Source of the DNA: Actinosynnema sp. ALI-1.44
GTDB taxonomy: Bacteria > Actinomycetota > Actinomycetes > Mycobacteriales > Pseudonocardiaceae
Assembly (NCBI RefSeq): GCF_001984155.1
Contig: NZ_MTQO01000046.1
Location: 1 to 64,000 of the forward strand
Direction of reading: 5' to 3'
DNA: 64,000 bases
The position numbers and the translations under genes are program-made. The notes beneath the pieces were generated by a model. It worked only from the letters and a program-made list of their open reading frames with translations, was not told the DNA's origin and ran no database searches. This document shows, piece after piece, positions 6,921 to 14,287 of the stretch; position 1 is the stretch's first letter; each line of letters begins with the position of its first letter.

Positions 6921-8507
6921 TTAGGGCTGGCGGTGCATGATGAGCACTGGGGTTTCGGTGATGTGAACGGTGTCGCCAGGGTGTAGGGGTCTGCTGGTTC
7001 CGTCGAGGTGCCGTACTTCGTCGGCGTGTGGGCCAGCGGTGGTGGTCGCGGAGCCGCCGTGCGTCCAGCGGATCACCAGCGACCGGTGGTCTGCGGTGGT
7101 GAACTGACATTGCCACACGTTGCCCGGTAGGTTGATCGCCACGCCTTGACCGCAGGAGTGGCTCATGGTGTGCGACAGCCAGCGCTGCAGTTCCTCGACG
7201 GCGAGCGCGGCTTGAGTGGGCGGACCGCCGACTGCTTGGAGCGCGATCGGCAGTCGCTCGCCGCCGCCCCAGTTGTAGAAGTACGTGCGCGCGAGTCCGA
7301 AGTTGCTGCCGTAGAGCGCGACGAGGTAGAAGCGCGTCGCGTAGTCGACGGCGCGTTGCTGGTCGAGAGGTTCTTCCCGCACGTACTCATAGGTGACGCC
7401 GGTGTTCCACAGCGGTGGGTGCACACCGGCGTCATGCATCGCGTGGTCGACCTGCTGCAGCAGGTCGAGCATGGTCTCCGGGGGGTCAAGTACTTGTCGC
7501 TGATGCAGATTCAGGCCGGCGATGTCGCAATGGTCGTAACCTCGGAGCTCGGCGAACCGGCGCAGCATCCGCCGGCCTTCGTCAGTCCACAACCCGGTGA
7601 TTGAGGGACAGACCACGACAGCCTTGGGGTCCGTTGCCTTGATGACACGGCTGGCGCGACGCGTCATCTCGACCAGCGTCTCTGTCGAACCGGTGTAGTA
7701 GCGCGCGTCGTTGGCGTGCACCCACACCTCGTACGCCTCGATCCGGTCCCGATACCGAGACACGAGTGCGCGGACGAAGTCGTCCCAGACCGTGAGGTCG
7801 TCGGGTGGCGCGCTGCGTGATCCGTCGCTGTACGGGGCCTTGGGCCCGTGGGGTGCCGCCCATGCTGGTGTTCCGCCGAAGACGAGCGTCGCCGGAAGAC
7901 CGGCCTGCTGCGCCCCGGCCACCAGGCGATCCAGGACGGTCCATTCGTACGCACCCGGTTGCGGCTGCAGGCTGGCCCACCGGGTTCCGCTGTCCCAAAA
8001 CCGCACACTGCCGACCCGGAAGGCCGGCATCGAACCACTCCGTGAGGATGCCGTGACGCCGAACAACTTCGGGTCGACCGGAGTTTCTTTTTGCCAGGAG
8101 GGACCGTCGATGTGTTGCGGGACGCCAAGGTGCTGGGTGTACGGAACGCTGGCCGCTGCCACCGCCAAAGCTATGACAAGCAAAGCCGCAGCGGTTCTGA
8201 GAAGGCGCTGCGGACGTCTCTTTTTCCCTGAAACGGGTACCGGGTCCGCGACTGGCAGCGCCGTGTCCGGGTCGGTGGCCAGGCGCCACTGTCGCAGCAG
8301 CTCGATCAGTTCTTTATCTGTCGCCGAGCACGCTGTGGCGATTCTGACGACAGCGTCATAATCCGGCGGGACCGTTTTCCCGGTGCAGTATCGATGCAGA
8401 GTGGAACTGCTCATATGCGTTTTGCGGCCAAGATCGGAATAACTCAATCCGCTCCGGTTCTTCATCTCGGCGAGATGTCTCGCAAGCTCGCTGCCCGTGT
8501 CGGACAC
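6921..8507 (-). CDS. Membrane-anchored XRE-HTH protein with glycosidase-like outer domain
   Basis: 528 residues from GTG 8507; GGGGAGG stands nine bases upstream, whereas the ATG at 8513 would be only three bases from it. Residues 1-65 form an XRE helix-turn-helix (GLSYSDLGRKTHMSSSTLHRY). Residues 95-121 are a basic stop-transfer and single membrane helix. The remaining 400 residues resemble a GH39/GH5-type barrel, with GVTASSR, VRFWDSGTRWASLQP, the strand YEVW and a C-terminal beta part. At the usual acid/base position (VWNE) this protein reads VWVH, so the glutamate is lost. It may sense a sugar rather than cleave it. The gene points toward the P450 operon. Confidence 0.75.
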   Translation of the reverse strand: MSDTGSELARHLAEMKNRSGLSYSDLGRKTHMSSSTLHRYCTGKTVPPDYDAVVRIATACSATDKELIELLRQWRLATDPDTALPVADPVPVSGKKRRPQRLLRTAAALLVIALAVAAASVPYTQHLGVPQHIDGPSWQKETPVDPKLFGVTASSRSGSMPAFRVGSVRFWDSGTRWASLQPQPGAYEWTVLDRLVAGAQQAGLPATLVFGGTPAWAAPHGPKAPYSDGSRSAPPDDLTVWDDFVRALVSRYRDRIEAYEVWVHANDARYYTGSTETLVEMTRRASRVIKATDPKAVVVCPSITGLWTDEGRRMLRRFAELRGYDHCDIAGLNLHQRQVLDPPETMLDLLQQVDHAMHDAGVHPPLWNTGVTYEYVREEPLDQQRAVDYATRFYLVALYGSNFGLARTYFYNWGGGERLPIALQAVGGPPTQAALAVEELQRWLSHTMSHSCGQGVAINLPGNVWQCQFTTADHRSLVIRWTHGGSATTTAGPHADEVRHLDGTSRPLHPGDTVHITETPVLIMHRQP

Positions 8508-8784
8508 AACCATCGACCTCCCCAGTCGTTCGGTGCCGCGAGCCAGCATGACAGCAGGCGTCCCAAGCCCCTGTAAAATACCTGCTCAACACGGGTTTGT
8601 GCATGTCGGGACGGCGAACGGACCGACACCCCTTGCCACCCCCGTCATCCATTCGACATGGTTGTCCTGCCCCTCACGCCCTCAACTGTGCTTGCAGCAA
8701 TCCTGCAGCAAATCACACGATCGGCCGCACATCCTGGCGCTGGGTAGGCACACGTCCGTAACTGGACCGAATCAGGAAGGCACG

Positions 8785-9186
8785 ATGCACATGCGCACGA
8801 CCAAGACCGTCGTAGTCAGTGGGGTTGCCGCACTTATCGCTTTCAGTGCTGCGGGAACGGCCGCTAGTGCGGAACAAGCGAGTGACGTAGAAATCCAGCA
8901 CTACCCGTGTGGCAGCTCCCGTCCGCCGAACCGGGACACTCAGGGTTCCAATGGCGTATGGCCGAAAGCGATCAGGGACCTGGCCCCGCAGAGCGGCTCG
9001 GCATACTCGTGTTCCGATCTTGCCACCATCTACCACGGCGACCGGCTGGACTACTACTGCTGGACCGTGGGCTCCGACAATGCAATCTGGACGTACGTGT
9101 CCGCATTCGATCGGGGCACAGCAGGGTGGGTTCTCGACAACAAACTCTCCCCGACGAGTCAAGGTAGCGCGAACTGTCCAACCTGA
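8785..9186 (+). CDS. Small secreted protein of unknown function
   Basis: 133 residues. The ATG at 8785 (or 8791) follows AGGAAGG. A Sec signal peptide is clear: a basic start, then VVVSGVAALIAFSAAGTAAS with cleavage after ASA. The mature part is about 100 residues with four cysteines (two likely disulfides) and a Trp/Tyr-rich core including LDYYCWTVG and WTYVS, suggestive of a small beta-barrel of the SH3 kind. It is divergent from the HTH/glycosidase-like gene, sharing a 270-base spacer. No family is assigned with confidence. Confidence 0.75.
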   Translation: MHMRTTKTVVVSGVAALIAFSAAGTAASAEQASDVEIQHYPCGSSRPPNRDTQGSNGVWPKAIRDLAPQSGSAYSCSDLATIYHGDRLDYYCWTVGSDNAIWTYVSAFDRGTAGWVLDNKLSPTSQGSANCPT

Positions 9187-9495
9187 CGTGACGGAGCGCT
9201 CGCCCAGCCTGTGAGGAAGCGGCACGTTCTTCCAGATACGTTGACCGCGTCGATGTCGGAGCGACGCGGCCGGGATTGACTCCGTCGGTGCGGACGAACT
9301 CTTGAGCCGCGTCCTTCTCTCGGTGCCACCTCACGTGAGCGAACATCGGGGGTCTCCGTCCCAGACGGTGCGGTTTGATGTACCGAGACTGGGGCCGAGC
9401 GCGTGCAATCTGGACCCGTTGGATGAGATTGGCCAGATTGCACGGGAAGGAGTTCCCCCCTTTTCATGGACAGGGAAAGAAGCTGTGAGGTGTTG
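9187..9495. other. Gene-free stretch with a 12-bp-stem hairpin
   Basis: No protein is supported. A perfect 12-bp inverted repeat, CGTGCAATCTGG at 9402-9413 with its complement at 9433-9444, has a 19-base loop and is followed by GGGAAGGAG. It lacks a U-run, so it is more likely a binding site or an RNA stem than an intrinsic terminator. Confidence 0.5.
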
Positions 9496-9900
9496 TCACG
9501 GCTGCATAAGACCGTGGGCTCGCCCCCTCGCAAAGAGATAGTCATTGAGACAGAGAAGGAGGGGCTGCCCATCAGTGCGCCGTTTGAGTGAGAACAGGGT
9601 TCTGAGACAGGTTTCGGCCCCGCCGATGCCTCTGTGGCTACCTCGGTGCGGTGTTCTCAACGTCACCCCGTGCCAGCCCCACCAGGGGTCAAAGAAGACC
9701 ATTACAGGTAGGCACCACACCCATGACCAGAACAGCACCGTGACAGCGAGATAGCACGGCACCGGCGGCGCCACGATCAGCACGCCGACCACCGGGTCGA
9801 ACAGCAGCCACAACAGCTCCCGCCACGTGGCGCGGTCACCGAGCAACCACTTGATCCGCTGGTACCGGACAATCCCCTTCGGCGATGCGGACAGGGTAGG
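9496..9900 (-). pseudogene. Decayed sensor-domain protein fragment
   Basis: On the minus strand residues read QRIKWLLGDRATWRELLWLL, followed by FDPVVGVLIVAPP and further hydrophobic stretches. This matches the membrane sensor domain (PF13796) that precedes histidine kinases in actinomycetes. After about 60 residues the match ends and the frame runs on into unrelated sequence; the upstream part changes frame. No kinase domain follows. It is best read as a remnant in an integrated island. Confidence 0.55.
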
Positions 9901-10135
9901 TGAAGGTAATCGACGCCGTTTCCCGTGGCTGGCGGCGGATGTTCACGGTCGCGGGCGGCACGTCGGGAACGGCCAGCGGGTTGTGTCCGGGGTTGCGCGG
10001 CGGCCTCTGCGCGATCTTGTCGGCGTAGTAGGCGCGGACACCGTCGCTGTGGTGCTCGACGCTCCAGATGAACGCCCGGCGGACCGTGGCGGTGAACGTC
10101 TGGCTGAGCAGGTCACGGGCCTCGGCGATGAGCAC
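9836..10135 (-). CDS. Hypothetical protein, start uncertain
   Basis: An open frame with plausible composition, reading through LLSQTFTATVRRAFIWSVEH, DGVRAYYADKIAQRPP and PPATVNIRRQ. Only GTG 10135 is a possible normal start, and no ribosome-binding site is visible; the frame stays open upstream to about 10294. It overlaps the sensor-domain remnant at its end. It may be the body of a broken gene rather than a functional one. No family recognised. Confidence 0.3.
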   Translation of the reverse strand: MLIAEARDLLSQTFTATVRRAFIWSVEHHSDGVRAYYADKIAQRPPRNPGHNPLAVPDVPPATVNIRRQPRETASITFTYPVRIAEGDCPVPADQVVAR

Positions 10136-10185
10136 GCACCGAATCGTATCGGCGAGGCGAACGGTGCCACCTCGGTGGCAGGGAG

Positions 10186-10413
10186 CTATCTGGGCGCGGT
10201 GGTGTCCAGGACACGTTCGACGGCGTCCAGTGGCCAGGGCCGTCCGCGTGTTGGTCCTGGTGGCGCGGCCCGTTCCTGCTCCGTGCAGATCCACACCACC
10301 ATGGTCTTCGCGCCCCGCTGGATGCCACTGATCGCGGTCCGCTCGATGACCTCACCGTCGGCAGTGCGCAGGGCAAGCCAGCGGCCCGGTTCGATACGGG
10401 GCTGCTCGGTCAT
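10186..10413 (-). CDS. Small hypothetical protein (75 aa)
   Basis: ATG at 10413, no strong ribosome-binding site. The sequence RWLALRTADGEVIERTAISG then TMVVWICTEQE suggests a small beta-rich protein. It is divergent from the endonuclease VII-like gene across 76 bases. It is one of several small cargo-type genes in the putative island. No family recognised. Confidence 0.5.
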   Translation of the reverse strand: MTEQPRIEPGRWLALRTADGEVIERTAISGIQRGAKTMVVWICTEQERAAPPGPTRGRPWPLDAVERVLDTTAPR

Positions 10414-10489
10414 CAGAGTTGATCTCGATTCCTTGTCGGGCTTGGGGTTTGGTCCATCAGAATATGTCAGACCCTTCTGTCATCGTGGA

Positions 10490-11260
10490 ATGCGGTGCGG
10501 TGTACCTGAGTTCAGCATCGTCGACGGGCGCGTGCAGACCGCGCCCGGAGTAGCGCTGGTCTGGCTGCCACGCGATGGACAGGTCATCGCGAAAATCCCC
10601 GCTCGAAAAGGCAATCGTCGATGGCTGCATGAGTCGGTCCGGATCCGTTCTCCGCATCTGGATAAGGACAGCGGCAAGTGGACTTTGCCACGCAACTGCC
10701 TGACCAAGCTGGTGACCGCGGCGATCGACCGGTACGGCTACATCGTGGTCTGCCGGGACATGTCCCGGCTCTCGAAGCGCACCAGGACGTGTCTGGAGGC
10801 AGCGGGATCAGACTGCGATTGCTCCTGCCTGGGCGCCTACCACGGCGCGGACTCCTTCGGCTGGTTCGAACGGGTTGGGGACGTGATGGTCGCCGATCTC
10901 GGCGAAGTCAAACGAACTGCCATTCTCTACAGCGCCAAGGCAAACAACACCGACCCCGTCATCTACGACGGCCAACTGAGCGGCCTGGACTACCGCGCCG
11001 ACCGCGCAGGCCGCCATGGGTGGCCCCTGGCGATCCAGTTCATGTGCGCGTGCTGCATGAGCGCGCGAGCTCGCGTGTGGGATCACTGCCACGCGCACGG
11101 GTTCGTCCGTGCACCGCTGTGCAACACCTGCAACACCCGCCACTGGCGCGGGTGGCAACCCCAGCACGGGCGCGCCACACCCAGCAGCAACCTCGACACC
11201 AGCTACTACGCCTGGTGCCCGTGGCACAACGACACAGAGGTAGAGCCGTGCAGCGCGTAA
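10490..11260 (+). CDS. Endonuclease VII-like (His-Me finger) protein
   Basis: 256 residues if started at ATG 10490. The frame is open upstream and the ribosome-binding site is weak, so the start is uncertain. The C-terminal 70 residues carry the recombination endonuclease VII pattern: a CxxC (CACC), then DHCHAHGFVRAPLCNTCN, which gives the HCH catalytic core and the second zinc CxxC. The N-terminal 150 residues are unassigned. Such single-domain HNH-like proteins are common on actinomycete integrative elements. Cleavage specificity is unknown; a role in mobility or in degrading foreign DNA is inference. Confidence 0.75.
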   Translation: MRCGVPEFSIVDGRVQTAPGVALVWLPRDGQVIAKIPARKGNRRWLHESVRIRSPHLDKDSGKWTLPRNCLTKLVTAAIDRYGYIVVCRDMSRLSKRTRTCLEAAGSDCDCSCLGAYHGADSFGWFERVGDVMVADLGEVKRTAILYSAKANNTDPVIYDGQLSGLDYRADRAGRHGWPLAIQFMCACCMSARARVWDHCHAHGFVRAPLCNTCNTRHWRGWQPQHGRATPSSNLDTSYYAWCPWHNDTEVEPCSA

Positions 11261-11455
11261 CCGGCCACATCCCGTGCCGAACCACGCCGCGCGACATCGC
11301 TGCCACCGCAGTCTCGCAGGAATATTCCAGCGCCTGCTTCCGGCGCTCTCACGTGGGCCGGGTTGAGGCCATGCTCGAGGTCGCACTCGAGGTCAGGTCA
11401 ACTCCGGTGCGTTCGGGAACATCTTCGCCGCTGACCCGATACCGGCGATGGACGG

Positions 11456-11671
11456 TCAGTTCCGCCGCCCGTCCAACCGGTTGATCGCCTCGTTCACTGG
11501 GTCTCGGCGTCCGCCCGGCGAGGGTGGGGAACGCCGCGCCTGGTCCGCGACCCACTGATCCCGCCGCGCCCGCGCGTCGGCAGTCAACCCCGCCGGCTCC
11601 GGCGCGTCTCGGGCTGCCGACAGAATCCGCTGACCAGCACCGACTTGTCCTGGTTGTCCCTGAGCGGCCAC
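11456..11671 (-). CDS. Small hypothetical protein (about 71 aa)
   Basis: Start chosen at GTG 11671; no ribosome-binding site is seen and the frame is open upstream through the palindrome. It is rich in Ala, Arg and Pro (ARDAPEPAGLTADARARRDQ) and ends EAINRLDGRRN. It converges on the endonuclease VII-like gene. No family recognised. Confidence 0.4.
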   Translation of the reverse strand: MAAQGQPGQVGAGQRILSAARDAPEPAGLTADARARRDQWVADQARRSPPSPGGRRDPVNEAINRLDGRRN

Positions 11672-11682
11672 GCTAACGTTGA

Positions 11683-11726
11683 TCGTTTCCCGGTGTGGCC
11701 GGGTACCCGGCCACACCGGGAAACGA
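11683..11726. repeat. 44-bp perfect palindrome
   Basis: The two 22-base arms are exact reverse complements meeting at GGGT/ACCC (11701-11708), with no spacer. The right half reads ACCCGGCCACACCGGGAAAC and continues GA. It lies 12 bases upstream of the GTG of the 71-aa gene and downstream of the 98-aa gene. There is no U-run on either side. It could form a long cruciform or act as a dimer-binding, terminator or processing site. Confidence 0.9.
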
Positions 11727-11834
11727 GCCGCGCGATGTCGCCGCCGTGAAGTCGATGTCGTAGGGGCGGCCCCGTGCGTGTGCGCGAGGGTTGGCGCTGG
11801 TCCGATCAGCCCTCGCACGTCCGATGACGGGGTG

Positions 11835-12131
11835 TTAGTCGTGGTCTGCGTCGTCGGCGTCGTGAAGCACGACGTCGCCGTGTTGTTCCGAGTAGATCCA
11901 ACATCGGCGGGACCGCTGGTGGGCCCACGCGATCGAGTCGTCCCTGTTGCCGGTGAACTCGCCGAGTACGGAGGCCGGGCCTTGCCAGGTCGCCCGCCAG
12001 CTTCCATCACGCATCTTCATCACGACTGCTGAGTCTTGATGCTCAGGACTCGGGGGGCCAGGAGGCTGAGGCGGCTGCGCTCCGGACCTGGTGAGGTAGT
12101 CGCGATATCGCGGTGATGGAGTATCTGTCAA
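11835..12131 (-). CDS. Small hypothetical protein (98 aa) coupled to integrase
   Basis: The frame starts at TTG 12131, which overlaps the integrase stop as TTGA, indicating translational coupling. It has a Pro-rich N-terminus, then VVMKMRDGSWRATWQGP and IAWAHQRSRRCWIYS, and an Asp-rich end. The central part looks like a small beta-sheet domain. No family recognised. Position suggests it belongs to the integrated element. Confidence 0.5.
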   Translation of the reverse strand: MTDTPSPRYRDYLTRSGAQPPQPPGPPSPEHQDSAVVMKMRDGSWRATWQGPASVLGEFTGNRDDSIAWAHQRSRRCWIYSEQHGDVVLHDADDADHD

Positions 12132-13534
12132 CGACGCCAGCCTCCGCCGTCCGAGTTCGCAGGGACCTGACGTACGTCATAGTACCGGTAAATTTGTTTG
12201 TCGTCTGTCTGTGTACAGGTGCTCTTGACGTACAGGTACCAGTACCCGGGATAGCCCTCTGCTTCGAACGAGAATTGGTGGACCAGACTGTGATCCCACA
12301 TCGTGTTGTCGTAGGCTTTGTAGCCGTTCGGGCCCCAGGAGTGACTGGCGTTGGCGGGAATACTGCCGATGGGACCGTAGATACTCCACTTACCTTCTAT
12401 CGCGTCACCTTCCACACCTGGCGCGGAATTCAGCAGGTCTCCAGTGAACACGACATTCTTAGTCGCTCGCGTATTGACGTACCGCACCGGGTTGCTCACA
12501 CTCTGGGCGCCTTGTAGCTGAATGTCTGGCACGTAGGTGAGTGCGGCGAGGGCGGCGGCGATTTCGGCGAGGGTGGCGCGGACGTAGGTCGCGGTGGCGC
12601 CGGGCTCGGTGCCGCTGTCGGTGTGTCCGGCGAACGCGTGGGCGACGGCGTAGCCGAAGTTGCGTTCGACCCAGGTGAGGGTGGTGTGGCGGAGCCAGTG
12701 GGTGGAGATTTGTTGGATACGGACCCAGGGCAGGTGTTGGCCGATGCGCAGCCAGAGGTGGTCATAGCGGCGGCTGGTGATCGGGTGGCCGTTGCGGTAC
12801 CGCAGCAGCTGTCCGTTGTGAGGTGCGTGGCGCTCGTCGGCGTGGTGCACCAGGTAGGTCATGAGGGTGGGTGATACCGGTTGCCAGCGTACGGTTTCGC
12901 CCTTTTCGCGCAGGAAGATCAGGCACTGGTCCGGGTCGAGGTCTTGGGGTCGCAGGGCGAGGGCTCCGCCCCGGCGACACGCGGTCTCGGTGTGTAGCCG
13001 CAACAACAGCGTGTCCAGTGCGGGGTCGTTGCCCGTGGTGGCCGCTGCCGTGTTGATCTCGGCCAGGCGGGTGTCGGCGACCGCGCGGCGAGTGGAAGGA
13101 AGACGGCGTGGTTTGTCGACCTTGCGGGCTGGGTTGTCGGTCTTGGTGATGAGGTTGTCGTCTTCGGCGTGTCGGTAGACGCAGCGTAGGGCGGCGATGA
13201 GGTGTTCGGCGGCGCTGCGTCCGCCGCGGGAGTTGCGTCGGGCCACCACGTTGGCTTTGACGTCTTCGACCAGGGCGCGGATCTCGGAGGGGGTGGGTTC
13301 GTCCAGGCGGCGGTCGCCCCACCGGTCGGTGATGCGGTTCCAGTAGGAGCCGTAAACCCGCCGGGTGCCTGCGGTGACCGCAGCGGACACGGTGGGGATG
13401 TATTCGGCGAACGTGGGCGCCGGTGGCCGGGTGTCGGGTTGGGTGAGCAGGTCCTGCGGGGACAGGCCCATCCCGGCCAAGACGAGCTTCGCGGCGTCCA
13501 GCGCGGCCGTCTTGTCGGGGTGCGAGGTCGTCAT
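12128..13534 (-). CDS. Tyrosine integrase with foreign C-terminal tail
   Basis: 468 residues, ATG 13534 overlapping the upstream gene as ATGA. Residues 1-345 are a phage-type integrase: SAM-like N-terminal domain, then the catalytic set in ETACRRGGALALRPQDLD (Arg I), STHWLRHTTLTW (HxxR), HAFAGHTD (His III) and ATYVRATLAEI (nucleophile Tyr). Integrases of this type normally end shortly after that Tyr helix. Here another 120 residues follow, with NVVFTGDLLNSAPG, ANASHSWGPNG and YPGYWYLYVKS, which look like the C-terminal part of a secreted beta-rich protein. The joint probably arose by recombination. The catalytic residues are intact. Confidence 0.85.
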   Translation of the reverse strand: MTTSHPDKTAALDAAKLVLAGMGLSPQDLLTQPDTRPPAPTFAEYIPTVSAAVTAGTRRVYGSYWNRITDRWGDRRLDEPTPSEIRALVEDVKANVVARRNSRGGRSAAEHLIAALRCVYRHAEDDNLITKTDNPARKVDKPRRLPSTRRAVADTRLAEINTAAATTGNDPALDTLLLRLHTETACRRGGALALRPQDLDPDQCLIFLREKGETVRWQPVSPTLMTYLVHHADERHAPHNGQLLRYRNGHPITSRRYDHLWLRIGQHLPWVRIQQISTHWLRHTTLTWVERNFGYAVAHAFAGHTDSGTEPGATATYVRATLAEIAAALAALTYVPDIQLQGAQSVSNPVRYVNTRATKNVVFTGDLLNSAPGVEGDAIEGKWSIYGPIGSIPANASHSWGPNGYKAYDNTMWDHSLVHQFSFEAEGYPGYWYLYVKSTCTQTDDKQIYRYYDVRQVPANSDGGGWRR

Positions 13535-14010
13535 CGTGACTCACCACCCTCACCTGAGGCGCTGCTGCGGATGGCCTGATGGACCGTGCCGAGCGGGTAC
13601 ACCGTCAGCAGATCTTCATCCGGGGTGGCGGCCAGCAACACCCGATCGCCTGTGGACAGTCCGCACCGTGTGCGCAGGACGGCGGGAATGGTGAGGTAGG
13701 GCTTGTGGCCGAAGGCGATCATGCCGGTCGGGTCACGGCGGGCGATGACCACGCCGGGGGTGCCGGTGAGGGTGAGGCGGTCACCGATCTGCCAGCCCAG
13801 CGCCTCGGTCACTGCTCGGTCGGAGATCCGGCCGGAGGAGTCGATCCGGCCCATGCCGTAAATCACATCCACCGGTGCCGCCACGGGCGGGGCCGGAGGG
13901 ACAGCCAACGGCAACGTCTTCGCTCGACCTGCCCCGGCAGGGGCCGACGATCGAGACGGAGACGTGCTTGTTGACCATGGAATGACGGGAGCCACGACTC
14001 GGTCGATCAT
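13531..14010 (-). CDS. AbrB/MazE/SpoVT-like DNA-binding protein next to integrase
   Basis: 159 residues from ATG 14010; a GTG at 14022 is also possible. A Pro/Ala-rich N-terminus precedes a region with two swapped-hairpin-like repeats: RIDSSGRISDRAVTEALGW and then KPYLTIPAVLRTRCGLSTGD followed by RVLLAATPDEDLL. This pattern (hydrophobic-IPAxxR-GL-GDRV) is that of AbrB-type domains often found next to actinomycete integrases. It overlaps the integrase start by four bases, so it may regulate integration or excision. Confidence 0.65.
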   Translation of the reverse strand: MIDRVVAPVIPWSTSTSPSRSSAPAGAGRAKTLPLAVPPAPPVAAPVDVIYGMGRIDSSGRISDRAVTEALGWQIGDRLTLTGTPGVVIARRDPTGMIAFGHKPYLTIPAVLRTRCGLSTGDRVLLAATPDEDLLTVYPLGTVHQAIRSSASGEGGESR

Positions 14011-14108
14011 GGCTGCCCCCACATCGTGGGGGTGATCCAGCTTCGTGCGCGGTCACCGTGAAGGTGTTCAAGTACCTTGCGCTGCTGGGGAAATATCACG
14101 TACTGCGG

Positions 14109-14192
14109 TGTCCGAGGGGGGACTTGAACCCCCACGCCCGTTAAGGGCACTAGCACCTCAAGCTAGCGCGTCTGCCATTCCGCCACCCGGAC
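14109..14192 (-). tRNA. tRNA-Leu (anticodon GAG)
   Basis: 84 bases on the minus strand. The acceptor strands GTCCGGG and CTCGGAC pair with one G-T wobble. The D arm contains TGGCGGAATGGCAGA, the anticodon loop is TTGAGGT (GAG), a long class II variable arm is CCCTTAACGGG, and the T arm is GGGGG-TTCAAGT-CCCCC. CCA is not encoded. Its 3' end faces the integrase gene, the usual geometry for an attachment site. Confidence 0.95.
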
Positions 14193-14287
14193 TTGCTCTC
14201 TTCTGTTGTGGCAACAGCTTAGCGGATGGTTGATGATCATCCCAAATCGGGGGGTGGGTTCGGTGAAATCAGTGATAGGAAGGCCTT

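Noticed and set aside
9466-9591. 41-codon plus-strand frame starting ATG 9466
   Set aside because: The SD-like GGGAAGGAG is more than ten bases from the ATG, the frame overlaps the sensor-domain remnant, and no family is visible. Not listed as a gene.
14109-14192. Looked for a second copy of the tRNA 3' end as the other attachment site
   Set aside because: None was noticed by eye within the window; a proper search of the window and the region to the left would be decisive.
14045-14233. Open frame over the tRNA-Leu gene
   Set aside because: It is a shadow of the tRNA sequence, which folds perfectly on the other strand.
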